NCBI RefSeq assembly: GCF_046630445.1
Contig: NC_092333.1
Coordinates: 705,451,501 to 705,515,500 of the forward strand
DNA from: Rutidosis leptorrhynchoides
Lineage: Eukaryota > Streptophyta > Magnoliopsida > Asterales > Asteraceae
Reading direction: 5' to 3'
Length of the DNA: 64,000 nucleotides
Shown one piece after another: positions 1 to 10,762 of this stretch. The notes below the pieces were generated by a model. That model saw only the letters and a program-made list of their open reading frames with translations. It searched no databases and was not told the origin of the DNA. A program made the translations under genes and the position numbers. Numbering within the stretch: the stretch's first letter is position 1; every line of letters begins with the position of its first letter.

Positions 1-1035
1 CTTTTGTTAACTTTTACATGTCGGTCTCGAGCATTAGTATTATGATATACTATGACCCGACCTAACTTATTAGACATGTATTGACCAACATATGTATTCT
101 AGGTTGAGATCTATGGTTATTTTTCATTCCAAGTTTCGGTCACATTTCGATGAATGAATTTATGTGCTGCTAAGGTGAGTTTCATTTGCTCCCCTTTTAA
201 TTGCTTTTGCAATCTATATTTTTGGGCTGAGAATAAATGCACATTATTTTAAACGCAATGGATACAAGTACATATTAAATTCTACACTGAGTTTGAACCG
301 AAAATCCCTTAGCTTTGGTAACTAGTAACTGCCGGTTATAAGAACTGGTGGGCGCGAATAGTTTATATGGATCCATAGGGCTTGACATCCCCGTCTGTTT
401 CAGGTATAGAAACCCTAGCCTGAACTATAAAACATACGTATGATATTTGAGTTTAGTACACGTTGGTTTGCGTGTATTGTACATGTTGGTTGCATGTATG
501 TTAAAACAGGGGTACTTATTATTACGTTAAAGTTTAGTTACCAAGGTGCTCAATCTTGTAGAATCTTTTGATAAACGTTTCGGATGAAACAACTGAAATC
601 TTGTGATCCACCTTTATATACAGATTATGCGCAACATTAAAACTATGAACTCACCAACCTTTGTGTTGACACTTTTAAGCATATTTATTCTCAGGTTCCT
701 AGAAGTCTTCCGCTGTTTGCTTATACGTTATACAAGCTATGTGCATGGAGTCATACATGCTTTATTCGAGAAAACTTTGCATTCACAAAATCATCACCAT
801 GTATCTTATTTTGACTGTATTGTCAACGAATGTATTATGGTAAACTATTATTTATGGTGATTGTCTATATGTAGAAATCATCAGATGCCGAAAACCTTGG
901 AAATTGATATTCATTTATAGTGTTCCTTTTCAAAAGAATGCAATGTTTACAAAACGTATCATGTAGATGTCAGTACCTCACTATGAAATCGATGAATGAT
1001 GACTTCGTCCAAGTGGATTTGGACAGGTCATCACA
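1..1035 (+). mobile_element. 3' part of a decayed Tekay-like Gypsy LTR
   Basis: This is the downstream part of an LTR cut by the window start. It carries the same ordered landmarks as the LTRs of elements N1, N3 and P in this window: a hairpin at 332-348 followed by GCGAAT at 354, the palindrome ATGGATCCAT at 367-376, a TGAAATCTTGTG motif near 594, and the hairpin plus TTTATTCTCAGG block at 651-696. It ends in GGTCATCACA at 1035, comparable to the GGCGTCACA end of N1. No primer-binding site follows, so it is a 3' LTR or a solo LTR. There is no coding potential; the 85-codon open frame at 603-860 is chance. Confidence 0.7.
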
Positions 1036-1171
1036 CTAGAGGGTAATGCGCAATTCATCCGGTACCAGGTCTCGCGCTCGGGGGCTTGATTACCCGAGGT
1101 TTTATCTTCTATGGGGGAGCCAATGTGCTCGTTCATAGGAGGGTTTCCTCGCTTACCCTAACAAAAATTGT
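1036..1171. other. Unclassified GC-richer stretch before the SINE
   Basis: This short stretch lies between the LTR end and the SINE target duplication. It has a different composition from the surrounding AT-rich DNA and may be part of another short retroposon, but no box A/B pair, tail or duplication can be shown. Confidence 0.3.
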
Positions 1172-1187
1172 AAAACTGAGTGGTATT

Positions 1188-1496
1188 ACCAACGGATCTT
1201 AGGTCCAGCGGTACCGCGGTTACACTTGTGTACTCGCAGGGCTAGAGGTCTCGGGTTTGAACCTCGTCACCCGCTCCAGGAATTGAAATATATTCCTTGA
1301 AGGTGGCCCAAAGGGAAGGTTTTACCGACCCGCTCCGGGACTAAGGTCCGGCCCGCCTGCTACTCGGGATGGTTTAAGGGTCGGATCCTCAGAGTGTGGT
1401 TCGGGTTTTCTGCCCGAAAGCGCGTGTGTGTGTGCAAATGATGAGTGTCGTTGGAATAAATGATACGCTGATGCAAGCTTGCCTTTCAAAAAAAAC
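1188..1496 (+). mobile_element. tRNA-derived SINE with perfect target duplication
   Basis: This is a 309-bp non-coding retroposon with an internal RNA polymerase III promoter. An A-box-like TAGGTCCAGCGG lies at 1200-1211 and a B-box-like GGTTTGAACCT at 1254-1264, a spacing normal for tRNA-derived promoters. The body ends in an A-rich tail. The insertion is flanked by identical 16-bp copies of AAAACTGAGTGGTATT at 1172-1187 and 1497-1512, the mark of LINE-mediated retroposition. It is not a functional tRNA gene because the cloverleaf arms do not close. The 79-codon minus-strand frame over it is a shadow. The family name is not recognised. Confidence 0.85.
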
Positions 1497-1512
1497 AAAA
1501 CTGAGTGGTATT

Positions 1513-1944
1513 GCCTAACTACTCTCATAGTATCATAGCTAACATGGAAGACAAGAATCATACTATATTATTATAACCAAAAAATGAGGTGAAAATAGAA
1601 ATAACGACCCCTGTGTTTTAGTAATGGAGAATTTAAAAAAGTATACTTTAATCGTTATATAACTCGATTTTTCTTTATGAAAAACTTTTTTGAGTCCTGT
1701 TAGCATATTTCATTTTTCTTTTTTAATTCTATCAATCAAGTCAGATTTAATTTTTGAAAGAAAATAGAAATATTTTTTTTTTAATCAAAATTTATATATA
1801 TCATTATAAATTGTGATTTATAATTATAACGGTGTATAATGGGGATGAGAATTTTATGTTATGGAGAGACTTGATTTTTTTTCCAGTTGTATACGACATA
1901 ATTGGGTCACACTCACACAATCTTATCGTGTGATTGTTTTTGAC

Positions 1945-1947
<3 letters not shown>
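1513..1947. other. AT-rich intergenic DNA
   Basis: No gene, promoter or repeat can be supported here. The sequence is AT-rich with short A and T runs and leads into a TA microsatellite. Confidence 0.6.

Positions 1948-2008
<61 letters not shown>
1948..2008. repeat. (TA)n microsatellite, left flank
   Basis: About 30 uninterrupted TA dinucleotides. It abuts the left end of the 2009-2766 element and is matched by a second TA array at that element's right end, so the element probably inserted into one TA tract. Confidence 0.95.
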
Positions 2009-2875
<867 letters not shown>

Positions 2876-3056
2876 TCTCTAAAATGTAGTGATAGTAAAA
2901 TTTGAACCTTAAACTTCATATGGGAATATTAGAATATATCAATAAATCATCATTCTATTCTACAATCATTAAAACAGTAATCATAATTTGTCTGTAAAGA
3001 AATTAATTGGGTTGGTCACTGGGCCATGATTTGTTTCAAATATGGGGTTAAATTAA

Positions 3057-3102
3057 GGGTCAATCACCAAAATACCCATTTTTTTGGTCTTTTCTGAGCT
3101 GG
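3057..3102 (+). repeat. MULE left terminal inverted repeat
   Basis: 46 bp matching 7817-7862 inverted, with a single T/C mismatch at the TTTTTTGG(T/C)C position. Preceded by target duplication TTAAATTAA. Confidence 0.95.
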
Positions 3103-3129
3103 TACCCAAAAAAAAAACCTTGACAAAAT

Positions 3130-3345
3130 GCCCGCGCAAGGCGCAAGAGACCTTGTGACTTGCGTCCTTGCGCCTTGCGTCCTTGTGTTAAAAAATTAGG
3201 TCAAATATAGAAATCAGACACCACATACACACACACACCCCGACACTCAGCTCTTGCGACCACTTTGCGACCGACGGCGATTACAAAGAACCTTGCACTT
3301 GCGACCCCCTTGCGACCCGTCTACCCTTGCGACCTTTCTTCTGAG
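3130..3345. repeat. MULE left subterminal GCGCAAGG hairpin and half-unit repeats
   Basis: GC-rich repeats of GCGCAAGG and its complement CCTTGCGC, followed by several direct CTTGCGACC half-units (about 3255-3342). The same motif family recurs in both introns, between the two genes and at the right subterminal region of this element. Confidence 0.85.
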
Positions 3346-3501
3346 ACTCACCACATCACCACCACCACCACCACCATCGCCAGCACCACCGCCATCAGTA
3401 CATCTCACCACCATTACCATCACCGCCTCCATTAGCATCACCATCACCACCACGATTGAGAAAAAGGAAGAGAAAAAAAACCGACAAAAAACGTGATCAA
3501 T

Positions 3502-4249
3502 ATGTCACAAGAACAGGTAAGTGTTTCCTTTCAACTATCTCCGTTCGATTACTCCATTTCTATGTCAAAAATGATATATAATTTTTGTTGCACACCAAGT
3601 GTTCGATGAAATGCTTCAACGAGCTTGGTGATGCAAAACTCACTTATAGTGTTGCTAGATTTGTTAAAGTTACAGTATTTGGAAGCTAACATTTTATCAA
3701 AACTGGAACACGATTGTTTTAGGGCTTAAAACTAGAATCTGGTATAGGCGCAAGGAAAGTCTTGCGTCCTTGCGTTTTGTCCCTAGTAGCTGGCGCAAGG
3801 CACGTCTTGCGTCCTTGCGCCTGTGTGATACACGAGACGCAAGGTGCGACTTGCGTCCTTGCGCCTGTATTTTTCTTCTGAAAAACTGTCTGTTTCAGGG
3901 ATATGTTGAGGCGAAGTTGACGATGAAGAATATGCTTAATGTTATACCTCAACTAAAGGCATCAATGACTGAGAATCAACAAAAATTTTTTAGGGGAACT
4001 TGTTTAGGTCCTTGGCTAGATCTTTCTTACACCGGCAATGATCCGGGCCTTGTACATGCAATGCTCCAAAGAAAGAGTGAGCGACCGATAGGAATAGATG
4101 AAAAGTACCCTGCTGATGATGAGGAAATATGGTTTAGTTTCCGTCCGAATTTCAAAATTAGATTTAGTAGGCGGGAATTTTGTCTCATCACGGGGTTTAA
4201 GTTTAGTCGTCGCACGGAATTTTGTCTCATCACGGGGTTTAAACTGTGA
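3502..4249 (+). CDS. DUF1985 domain protein, MULE passenger (fragment of a ULP1-type gene)
   Basis: A two-exon gene of about 121 residues. Exon 1 (3502-3516) encodes MSQEQ and ends at a strong donor GTAAGT. The intron is 3517-3898 with acceptor TGTTTCAG. Exon 2 (3899-4249) continues in phase 0. The protein reads like the plant DUF1985 domain: an F-R-G-T-C-L-G block, then EIWFSF, then RFSRREFCLITG, motifs typical of that family, which normally sits at the N-terminus of ULP1-like (C48 cysteine protease) transposon proteins. No protease domain is present downstream. The last part is odd: the FCLITGF segment is duplicated in tandem (about 45 bp) and a TGA follows at once. The function of DUF1985 is not known. 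The intron contains three of the MULE hairpin repeats. Splicing is predicted from consensus sites only. Confidence 0.7.
3745..3869. repeat. Three GCGCAAGG hairpin units inside the DUF1985 intron
   Basis: Three roughly 32-bp units, each opening with (G)GCGCAAGG or GACGCAAGG and closing with CTTGCGTCCTTGCG, separated by about 12-bp linkers that differ from each other. All three lie between the predicted donor (3517) and acceptor (3898). Confidence 0.9.
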
Positions 4250-4272
4250 ACAGGTCCGTAACTGTATTTTTG

Positions 4273-4490
4273 AAGGCGCAAAGGTGTGTAATCAGACCTT
4301 GCGACCTTACGTCCCGTAATAGCCGTAGACGCAAGGTCCTTCTTGCGGCCTTGCGCCTCGTATTTAGAAGCAGGCGCAAGGTGATTCTTGCGTCTTTGCG
4401 CCTTTTTATTAAGCAGGCGCAAGGTTCTTCTTGCGTCCTTGCGCCTATTTTTGAAACATACGCAAGGTTCATCTTGCGACCTTGCGCCAC
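4273..4490. repeat. Array of five GCGCAAGG hairpin units between the two MULE genes
   Basis: Five tandem-like units of about 32 bp with 10-12-bp linkers (near 4274, 4329, 4372, 4415 and 4459). The arms GGCGCAAGG and CCTTGCGCC are perfect complements in the best copies, while the 6-base loop core differs in every unit. It lies between the DUF1985 stop and the transposase 3' end. Confidence 0.92.
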
Positions 4491-4793
4491 AAAATTTTTA
4501 TTATTCTTGTAACACTAGCTTGTGCATTCAATATTATAACATATGAAGTAACACACGAAACCACATCATAAAATACTAATTAAAAAATATTACAACAATG
4601 GAAGACATCACACCTTAATTTGTTCCTGAAAATAAACGTATTCTAGGAACTAATTACTACCTAAATTGTACGTTGGATAAAACTGAGATTGATAAGCTTG
4701 AGATGGTTCGACTGTCTCTTTCGCCTTCGAGGTTGTGTTTCTTGCCCGTTGAGAAGTTGATTCACCTGTTCGGTCATAAGCAGCTGGGCATGT

Positions 4794-7466
4794 TCATCGA
4801 GAATGACCTGGTTCTTTGCAACGACTACAAGTTCTTACTTTTTTTGAAGTTTCTTCACCTTTTGAAGGAATGCGTTTTTTACCTTTAGGACGTCCAGGTT
4901 GTCTTTTCTTTAGAACTGGGGGGTGTACAAGTTGCAAAATCCCGGGAACCGGATCCGACCATTCAGACCGATGGGGGAGAGGAAGAATGTGTTCGGAATA
5001 CGTATTTATGTATGTTTGAGTGCTGAACCAATGTGATACATAACAACTAATATCCTCCACTCCGAAGTGTCGTGCTGATGCAATCACATGACCGCAGGGT
5101 ATGCCTGATAATTGCCATTGACCACATGAACAAGTTCTATCTTGTAGATTAACCAACCCATTTTTTCGTCCATCATGTACCTCTATTAGATCATTTGTCG
5201 ATGAAAATGCTCGCCATCTTCTTGATTTGTCCGTCCTCTTAGCTAGCTTACGTTCAACATATGGAGTAACCGGTGAAGTAAGACTAACTGATTTGTTGCG
5301 ATGTTTGAAATACCAATCCTGTATTGAACAACGAAAAAATTCGAACAACATGCAAACGGGTAGTTTACGAGCATGTCTTGATAGAGAGTTTATAGACTCT
5401 ACAATGTTGCTTGTAAGGTATGAATACCTAATATGAGTAGATTGACTTCTGGACCATCTATTGATACCATCCTCACATAGAACTTTATAAGACGCTTTCA
5501 ATCTTCTTCGAAATACATCCAGATGATCATGAAAATCCGACGCAAGGTACGCCTTAACCATTTTCCAAAAGTTCCATTCGAAGAATTTCATCTTGTTGGA
5601 TTTAGTTTTGATGTTCATGAATAAATGACGTGCACAATGAGCGTGAAACGCTTCCGGAAACACGTTTGCAATGCCGTGTGCTATTGAAGCAGCACGATCA
5701 GAAATAAAAGTAATCTCTGACATACGATCAACCATACCATAACTCATTAAATGATCTCTTAGGTTACCAAAAAACCATGACCAAACACTGTTTGTCTCGC
5801 CTTCACCAATTCCATAAGCCAATGGCAAAATTCCATTATTGCCATCCATCGCAACAGCAACTAAATTAGTACCCAGGTACCCACCCTTTAAATGTGCAGC
5901 ATCGACGATGATTATCGGGCGGACATGTTGCACAAATGATCGAATCTGCATGAAATTTTCACAGTAAATCAAATATTATTAATAAAGACCTCATACACCA
6001 TACGCAAGGCGCAAGGTTTTTATTGCGTCATTGCGTATTAGTTGGCGCAAGGTGACCCTTGCGCCTTTGCGTATGGTGTACATATTAAAAGGTGGTTTTT
6101 GCTAAAATATATTTACTTACAACTACTCCAATGGACATGTAACACATCACAAATTTATTTTCTTTATCGGTAACCAAATTGGTGATGGTCCCCGGGTTGT
6201 GGATCTTAAGGTTATGAAGGTAAATGGGAAGCATTCTAAAGGAGTCATCACTACTGCCACGTAACATCTCTATTGCTTGACACTTGGCCCTCCATGCTTG
6301 ATTGTATGATACACTCACTCTAAACCGATTAGCTACATCATCACGTATATCTTTTGGTTTATACTCTCGATTAGCAGCCTTGAACGAATCCATAAGAATA
6401 CTACCCAACACCTTTTTAGTAGCATGTTTATTGTTTCCCATAATTTGTGTGCGTGAGCAAGTGTGTACGTCATGCAACTTTTTAACCATAAAGTTTTCAG
6501 TGTGTCTTATTTTGTATGCACTACATTTCCACTCACAATTTGGCAACACACATTTAGCGGTGTACCGAGATTTGTCTGACTTTACAGGCTTTATTTGAAA
6601 GTTTTCTTCAAGGCATTTTGTAAATAGCTGGTTTAGGAATTCTTCCTTGTTCGAAAACGTTTGACGAACTTTGACCAAATCAGATACCTGATACGTGGTT
6701 GGAATTGGGGTCGTAAATTCTGGGTTTTCTTCATCTTGCTGACTGTGTAGAGTTGGCATATTCCAGAATACATCTTGTTTTTCTTCATCTTCTTCATCTT
6801 CATCTTCCTCGTCACTTGCTTCATCCGATTCACTAGACCCAACAACAGGTATAAACGGGTTCTCTATTTTTTTATTTTACACACGTTCTCGGCGCCATGG
6901 TTGAAGAAGTCAAATTCTTCTGTGTTTGGAGGTGGTATTTCAGCCTGTTTTTCTTCCGAATAGTGTGTTTCGAGGTTTGGTTCGGAATTGTGTATTTCAT
7001 CCTGTTCTTTTTGCAGATGGTGAGTTTGTTTGTTTGGTTGAGACTCGAGAATCCGGAGGTTTTGTTGGAGATGGTGTGTTTGTGGATTTTGTTGGGGCTG
7101 GTGTGTTTGTGAATTTTGTCCGGGTTGAAGCATTCTAACTTTGTCGACAACATAAATATCAATAGGCTCGTTTGTGACAGCGTGTTTTAAAAACTCAAAA
7201 AAATCTTCATGATCATCAGTAATATCAAAAATATGATTATTATCAATATATCTTAGCGAAACAGGTGCATTAGGTGGCAATTCAATTTTTTTGAGAATTT
7301 TCCTTAACAATACTCTTCGATTTATTGGTTTTTGTGGAGCAAGTGGTAGTTTTAATCTGGTTCTAAAACAGTCAAGAGGCAGATACATAGGTATGTTGTT
7401 AACAAATTCAAAATTACCTCCACAACATACATGAACAACAAATGCTTCATCATTACTACAGCTCAT
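4794..7466 (-). pseudogene. MURA-type MULE transposase (DDE, SWIM zinc finger), one frameshift and one premature stop
   Basis: The gene starts at ATG 7466 (an upstream ATG at 7583 adds a leader unlike the family). Exon 1 runs to 6121, an intron follows at 5946-6120 (GTAAGT donor, TGCAG acceptor, phase 0), and exon 2 is 5945-4794; about 832 codons when the frameshift is allowed for. Order: N-terminal PB1-like region, Gln/His-rich linker, acidic Glu/Asp run, MuDR N-terminal domain with Cys/His residues, then the MULE DDE domain with VDAAHLKG, FISDRAAS, HCARHLF and the NIVESIN glutamate, then a SWIM finger (CSCGQW...GIPCGH) and a basic RPKGKKR tract. Two lesions are seen: an A-run near 6868-6876 is one base out of frame, and TGA at 4794-4796 falls inside a C-x2-C-x4-H-x4-C zinc knuckle. 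The frame stays open beyond it for 48 codons to 4650. The family cuts and pastes MULEs in the nucleus. Confidence 0.88.
5946..6120 (-). other. Transposase intron carrying two GCGCAAGG hairpin units
   Basis: A 175-bp GT-AG intron in the minus-strand transposase. Joining the flanks restores the expected family order (a SIGVV-like segment followed by IRSFVQ and then VDAAHLKG). Two hairpin units fill 6001-6075 and would stop or distort the protein if left in. Confidence 0.8.
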
Positions 7467-7669
7467 TAAGACACAAATTAGTGAAAAAATAGATAAAAGT
7501 AGGTACCTTAACGATGCTCTAATGACTTGATCTTTTTGAAAATGAAGTAAAATAAAATTATTAATCTGGAGTTCTAGCCTCATTAAATAGACAGGTACAT
7601 AATCTTATCCGTAAAGGTACAAAGAATCCAAAAAAATCTTATCCAGAAATCAAGAAAAATCCATTCTGA

Positions 7670-7785
7670 TAAGGCGCAAGGCGCAAGGACGCAAGGACGC
7701 AAGCCCTTATCCTTGCGCCTTGCGTTTACACGCAAAGGCGCAAGCCGCAAGGTCGCAAGGTCTAAAGATACTTGCGCCTTGCGCG
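7670..7785. repeat. MULE right subterminal GCGCAAGG repeats
   Basis: Several overlapping GCGCAAGG/CCTTGCGC units, upstream of the transposase start and about 80 bp inside the right terminal repeat, mirroring the left subterminal repeats. Confidence 0.9.
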
Positions 7786-7816
7786 GGCAAATTCTCAAAA
7801 AAAAAAAAAGGGGGTT

Positions 7817-7862
7817 CCAGCTCAGAAAAGGCCAAAAAAATGGGTATTTTGGTGATTGACCC
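7817..7862 (-). repeat. MULE right terminal inverted repeat
   Basis: Complement of 3057-3102 with one mismatch; followed by target duplication TTAAATTAA at 7863-7871. Confidence 0.95.
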
Positions 7863-7871
7863 TTAAATTAA

Positions 7872-9634
7872 AGTAATGGGCTTCAGTTTAATCCTTCAAT
7901 TTCATAGGCCTAGTGCACGTATTTATATTTATATATGTTATATGCCATAAATAAACATATACACATATTAGGTGGATATGAAAATAGGTTTAATGAATTT
8001 ATTAGTAGGTATAGTTTTTTTGTTTTTTTTAACAGCAACAAAATTAATATATATAAAATCTTCCTAGAAAGCAGAGAAAAATCAAAGATTTGTTTAGTTG
8101 ATATAGTTGATATTTCTTAATTTTATTAGCTGAATTTTTACATTAAACATACTTTAAGTCGTTTTAAATGTTCTAGGAAAAAATGAATATAGAAGCTCGC
8201 AGTATTAAATAACATTTTAACTTTAATCCGACTCATTTGAAATCTTAATTGGCTAAATGTCATTTTATCGGGTTTGTAAACATCTTTTGATCATAACGGA
8301 TTACATATTACGGAGTATATCATTTAGGTTCTGATTATTAGGCCCAATGTTGATTTTATCGGGTTTATATTTATTTATCAGGCCCAATATAATTTCAATG
8401 TTTGAGTTGGAATTCAAATGAAAATACAAACCGCACTTGAGTATAAGGGCCTGTTTCTTTTTGGATTATTGAACTTAATTGAGCCAATAACTTATTCGGT
8501 CATCACCTTTTGTTGTTTACTTTTAGATTAATGATTAACCAAAACTGTCTGGTTGACTGTTTGGCTCACCTCAAAACAAGGTGTAGTCCCCATACAGCTG
8601 CTTTTTTCTCACTTTATTTCAAACCTACCTACACCTTCTCTTTTATTTTGTTCTTTCTCTCATCTTCTTTGTTAGAAAGTAAAACATATAAGTCATACTT
8701 GATATCGCTATCCTTATCATCCTTCACATCGATTGAAGTTCTTATATGTGTAACTCGAATCTCAGTAGGACTTAATCGAGATAAAATAGGAGATTTATAA
8801 AACAAATTGCCGATGGGGTTTAATAAAATTGGTGATGGGTTCAATGAAATTGGTTGCACACATCTACACAGGTTTATGTTGGCAAATCATGTGATATGAA
8901 GTTGCTTTTGTTGGAAAACAAGAGTTTTGTATTGTTGGTGGGTTATTTGAAAGGAGTAATTTTTAGATGGATAAAAAAAAAAATAAGAGTATTGTTGGTG
9001 GGTTTTGTTTTGAATATAAACGAGTTTCATGATTTCATGATATCTGGTTACATTTTTGATCTGTATTATCGAGATCGTAGAATAGTCAAAACAGATACAA
9101 GGTCAAATATACTGTAATTGAACTTTTATATGGTTTATGATTATGGACAAATTACCTAGAATAAATAATTAAAAATCATATGAAGGGTAAAATAATCATT
9201 TTTATTATTAAGTTATTTCATTCAGTAAATAAAGTAAACATCAATTTATCATTTTCGGATTACTGCGTATAGTCATATATATCCATACAACCATTTATAT
9301 CCATGACATAACTTAATGAAAAAAAAAAAAGCAAACAAAGGCCGAACAACAGAAAGTCCGAAAGATAAGTAGATAACACTCTAAAAGATAAGAAATAACA
9401 CTCTAAAAGTTAGACTAAAACACTTTGATCAAAGTCACTCCCTATGTACCCAGGTGTCACGCAATCAAGACACGTGGCACGAGCCGAATCGACACACCTA
9501 TTTCTAATCCATGTTCTTTTATCCAAAAAATTGTAAAAAATAGAAACAAAGTTTGACTGACTATCATTCTCATATTTTTGAAATGTGTACGTACAATTTA
9601 TTATTTTAAAGGTGATACCATGCAATGCAATTGC
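7872..9634. other. AT-rich intergenic and upstream region
   Basis: No convincing coding sequence. The longest open frame (8510-8800 plus) lacks coding character. A GGGCCTGTTTCTTTTTGG motif near 8448 resembles the start of some hAT or PIF MITEs, but no partner end was found. The last 500 bases are the likely promoter region of the glycine-rich protein gene. Confidence 0.5.
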
Positions 9635-9642
9635 TATAAATA
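9635..9642 (+). promoter_or_regulatory. TATA box of the glycine-rich protein gene
   Basis: TATAAATA, 69 bp before the start codon; the implied start site near 9665 gives a leader of about 45 bases, usual for plant genes. Confidence 0.8.
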
Positions 9643-9710
9643 GATAGCGCAGCATCTCCATATCTACAACAACTTGACAAAAGTACTCTTCTATAAAACT
9701 ACTAATTGAA

Positions 9711-10112
9711 ATGAAGATCAAATCGTGTCTGGTTTTTGCACTTCTTCTTCTTTTTGTGACGTACACTTTAGCCGTCAAAACATCGCAGCCTGAAACCGTG
9801 ACCGAGAGTTCGTATCTTCACTTTATGCTCTTTAAAAATATACATCTCATGTTAAAAACCAACATCATAATTAACATTTTTGACTTTTGTTGACTTTGTG
9901 TAGATGTGAAGGGACCTGAGGATGCGAGTAAGGTAGGAGCTTATGGTGGTGGTGGAAGTAACTACGGTGGCGGCGGTGGTGGAAGCTGGGGTGGTGGCGG
10001 ATATGGTTGCCGTCATGGATGTTGTTATCGTGGATACTATCACGGTGGTTGTCCAAAATGTTGTTACTCGCCGGAAGAAGCTAAAGCTTTTGCGGCACAA
10101 GTTAACCCTTAA
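9711..10112 (+). CDS. Secreted glycine-rich protein with C-terminal Cys-rich segment
   Basis: The one intact host gene. Exon 1 is 9711-9807, the intron 9808-9903 (GT donor, TTTGTGTAG acceptor), exon 2 9904-10112; 101 residues. Residues 1-21 form a signal peptide (basic start, hydrophobic leucine-rich core, cleavage expected after TLA). Then comes a short spacer, a Gly-rich run (about residues 45-68, GGGG and GGGGY blocks), and a Cys/His/Tyr segment with CRHGCCYRG and GCPKCCY, ending in an Ala/Glu-rich tail. This layout fits plant cell-wall or apoplastic glycine-rich proteins with a cysteine-rich C-terminus, which are often stress-induced; the exact role is unknown. The phase-1 junction is the only one that keeps the frame. 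A TATA box at 9635 and an AATAAA at 10213 support a functional transcription unit. Confidence 0.82.
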
Positions 10113-10212
10113 ATTGAAGACGTGAAGTTACTTAATATGTAACTACGTATGTACGTGCTAGAGTTTATGGTTATGTGAGAACAAATCCATGTAATTTAAT
10201 TAGTGACCTCTA

Positions 10213-10218
10213 AATAAA
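10213..10218 (+). terminator. Polyadenylation signal of the glycine-rich protein gene
   Basis: AATAAA about 100 bp after the stop codon, in AT-rich sequence with downstream T-rich DNA. Confidence 0.6.
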
Positions 10219-10347
10219 ACAATTACATGGTGGTACGTGTATTATAAGTATGAATCAATAGAAGTGGAAAACGATCTTTTTCCACCTTTAACTTAGTTGT
10301 ATAGTTGCATTTTATTATATATACTCCTATATCACTCCACTATTTTG

Positions 10348-10352
<5 letters not shown>

Positions 10353-10393
<41 letters not shown>
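10353..10393. repeat. 41-base T tract
   Basis: Uninterrupted T homopolymer downstream of the glycine-rich protein gene; its length is likely to be unstable or mis-sequenced. Confidence 0.9.
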
Positions 10394-10396
<3 letters not shown>

Positions 10397-10488
10397 GTAT
10401 TCTTCAAATTTTATAGAATCTTACAAAATTTTAATATAGGATCATAATATTATTGACATTTATGTTTTTTTATAAAATTAAACAACTA

Positions 10489-10762
10489 CTCCCTCCGTCT
10501 CAGATTAATTATCCCCAGACAAAAAATCACACAGTTTAAGAAAAAGTGCCTGTCACATGTACCTTTTCTGTACTTTTTCTTTACTTTACAGTTTTACCCT
10601 CAATCAATTAATTAGAAAACCCTCTTACTATTATAAATTAATTAATTAAATAGAAACAATATGTTAAACTTGACTAAATTTACTTTCCATATTTGTTAGT
10701 GCACAATTAATCTGGGACATTTCGAAATGGAATAGTGGACGATTAATGTGGGACGGAGGGAG
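10489..10762. mobile_element. Stowaway-type (Tc1/mariner) MITE
   Basis: 274 bp with terminal inverted repeats beginning CTCCCTCCGTC, the classic plant Stowaway terminus, and ending GGGACGGAGGGAG. TA target duplications flank it (10487-10488 and 10763-10764). Non-coding. Confidence 0.9.

Larger units (their letters stand above)
3057..7862 (-). mobile_element. Complete Mutator-like element (MULE), 4806 bp, with DUF1985 passenger gene
   Basis: Both ends are present. The terminal inverted repeats begin GGGTCAATCACC and match over 46 bp with one mismatch (3057-3102 and 7817-7862), with looser similarity continuing inwards for about 50 bp more. Identical 9-bp target duplications TTAAATTAA flank them at 3048-3056 and 7863-7871; nine bases is the Mutator hallmark. 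Inside are a MURA-type transposase gene on the minus strand (7466 to 4794) and, convergent to it, a two-exon DUF1985 gene on the plus strand (3502-4249). MULEs carrying ULP1/DUF1985-type genes are known in plants (Kaonashi group), and this is a plausible relative, although those are usually described without long TIRs. The transposase has one frameshift and one stop, so the copy is probably non-autonomous but recent. Confidence 0.93.

Noticed and set aside
1199-1265. Functional tRNA gene
   Set aside because: Only the internal promoter boxes are tRNA-like; the arms do not pair and the sequence is the head of a SINE.
3770-3898. Upstream extension of the DUF1985 frame
   Set aside because: It translates the hairpin repeats; the acceptor at 3898 and the donor after MSQEQ explain the frame better.
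8510-8800. 96-codon frame in the intergenic region
   Set aside because: No motif, no splice or poly(A) context; an overlapping frame is open on the other strand.
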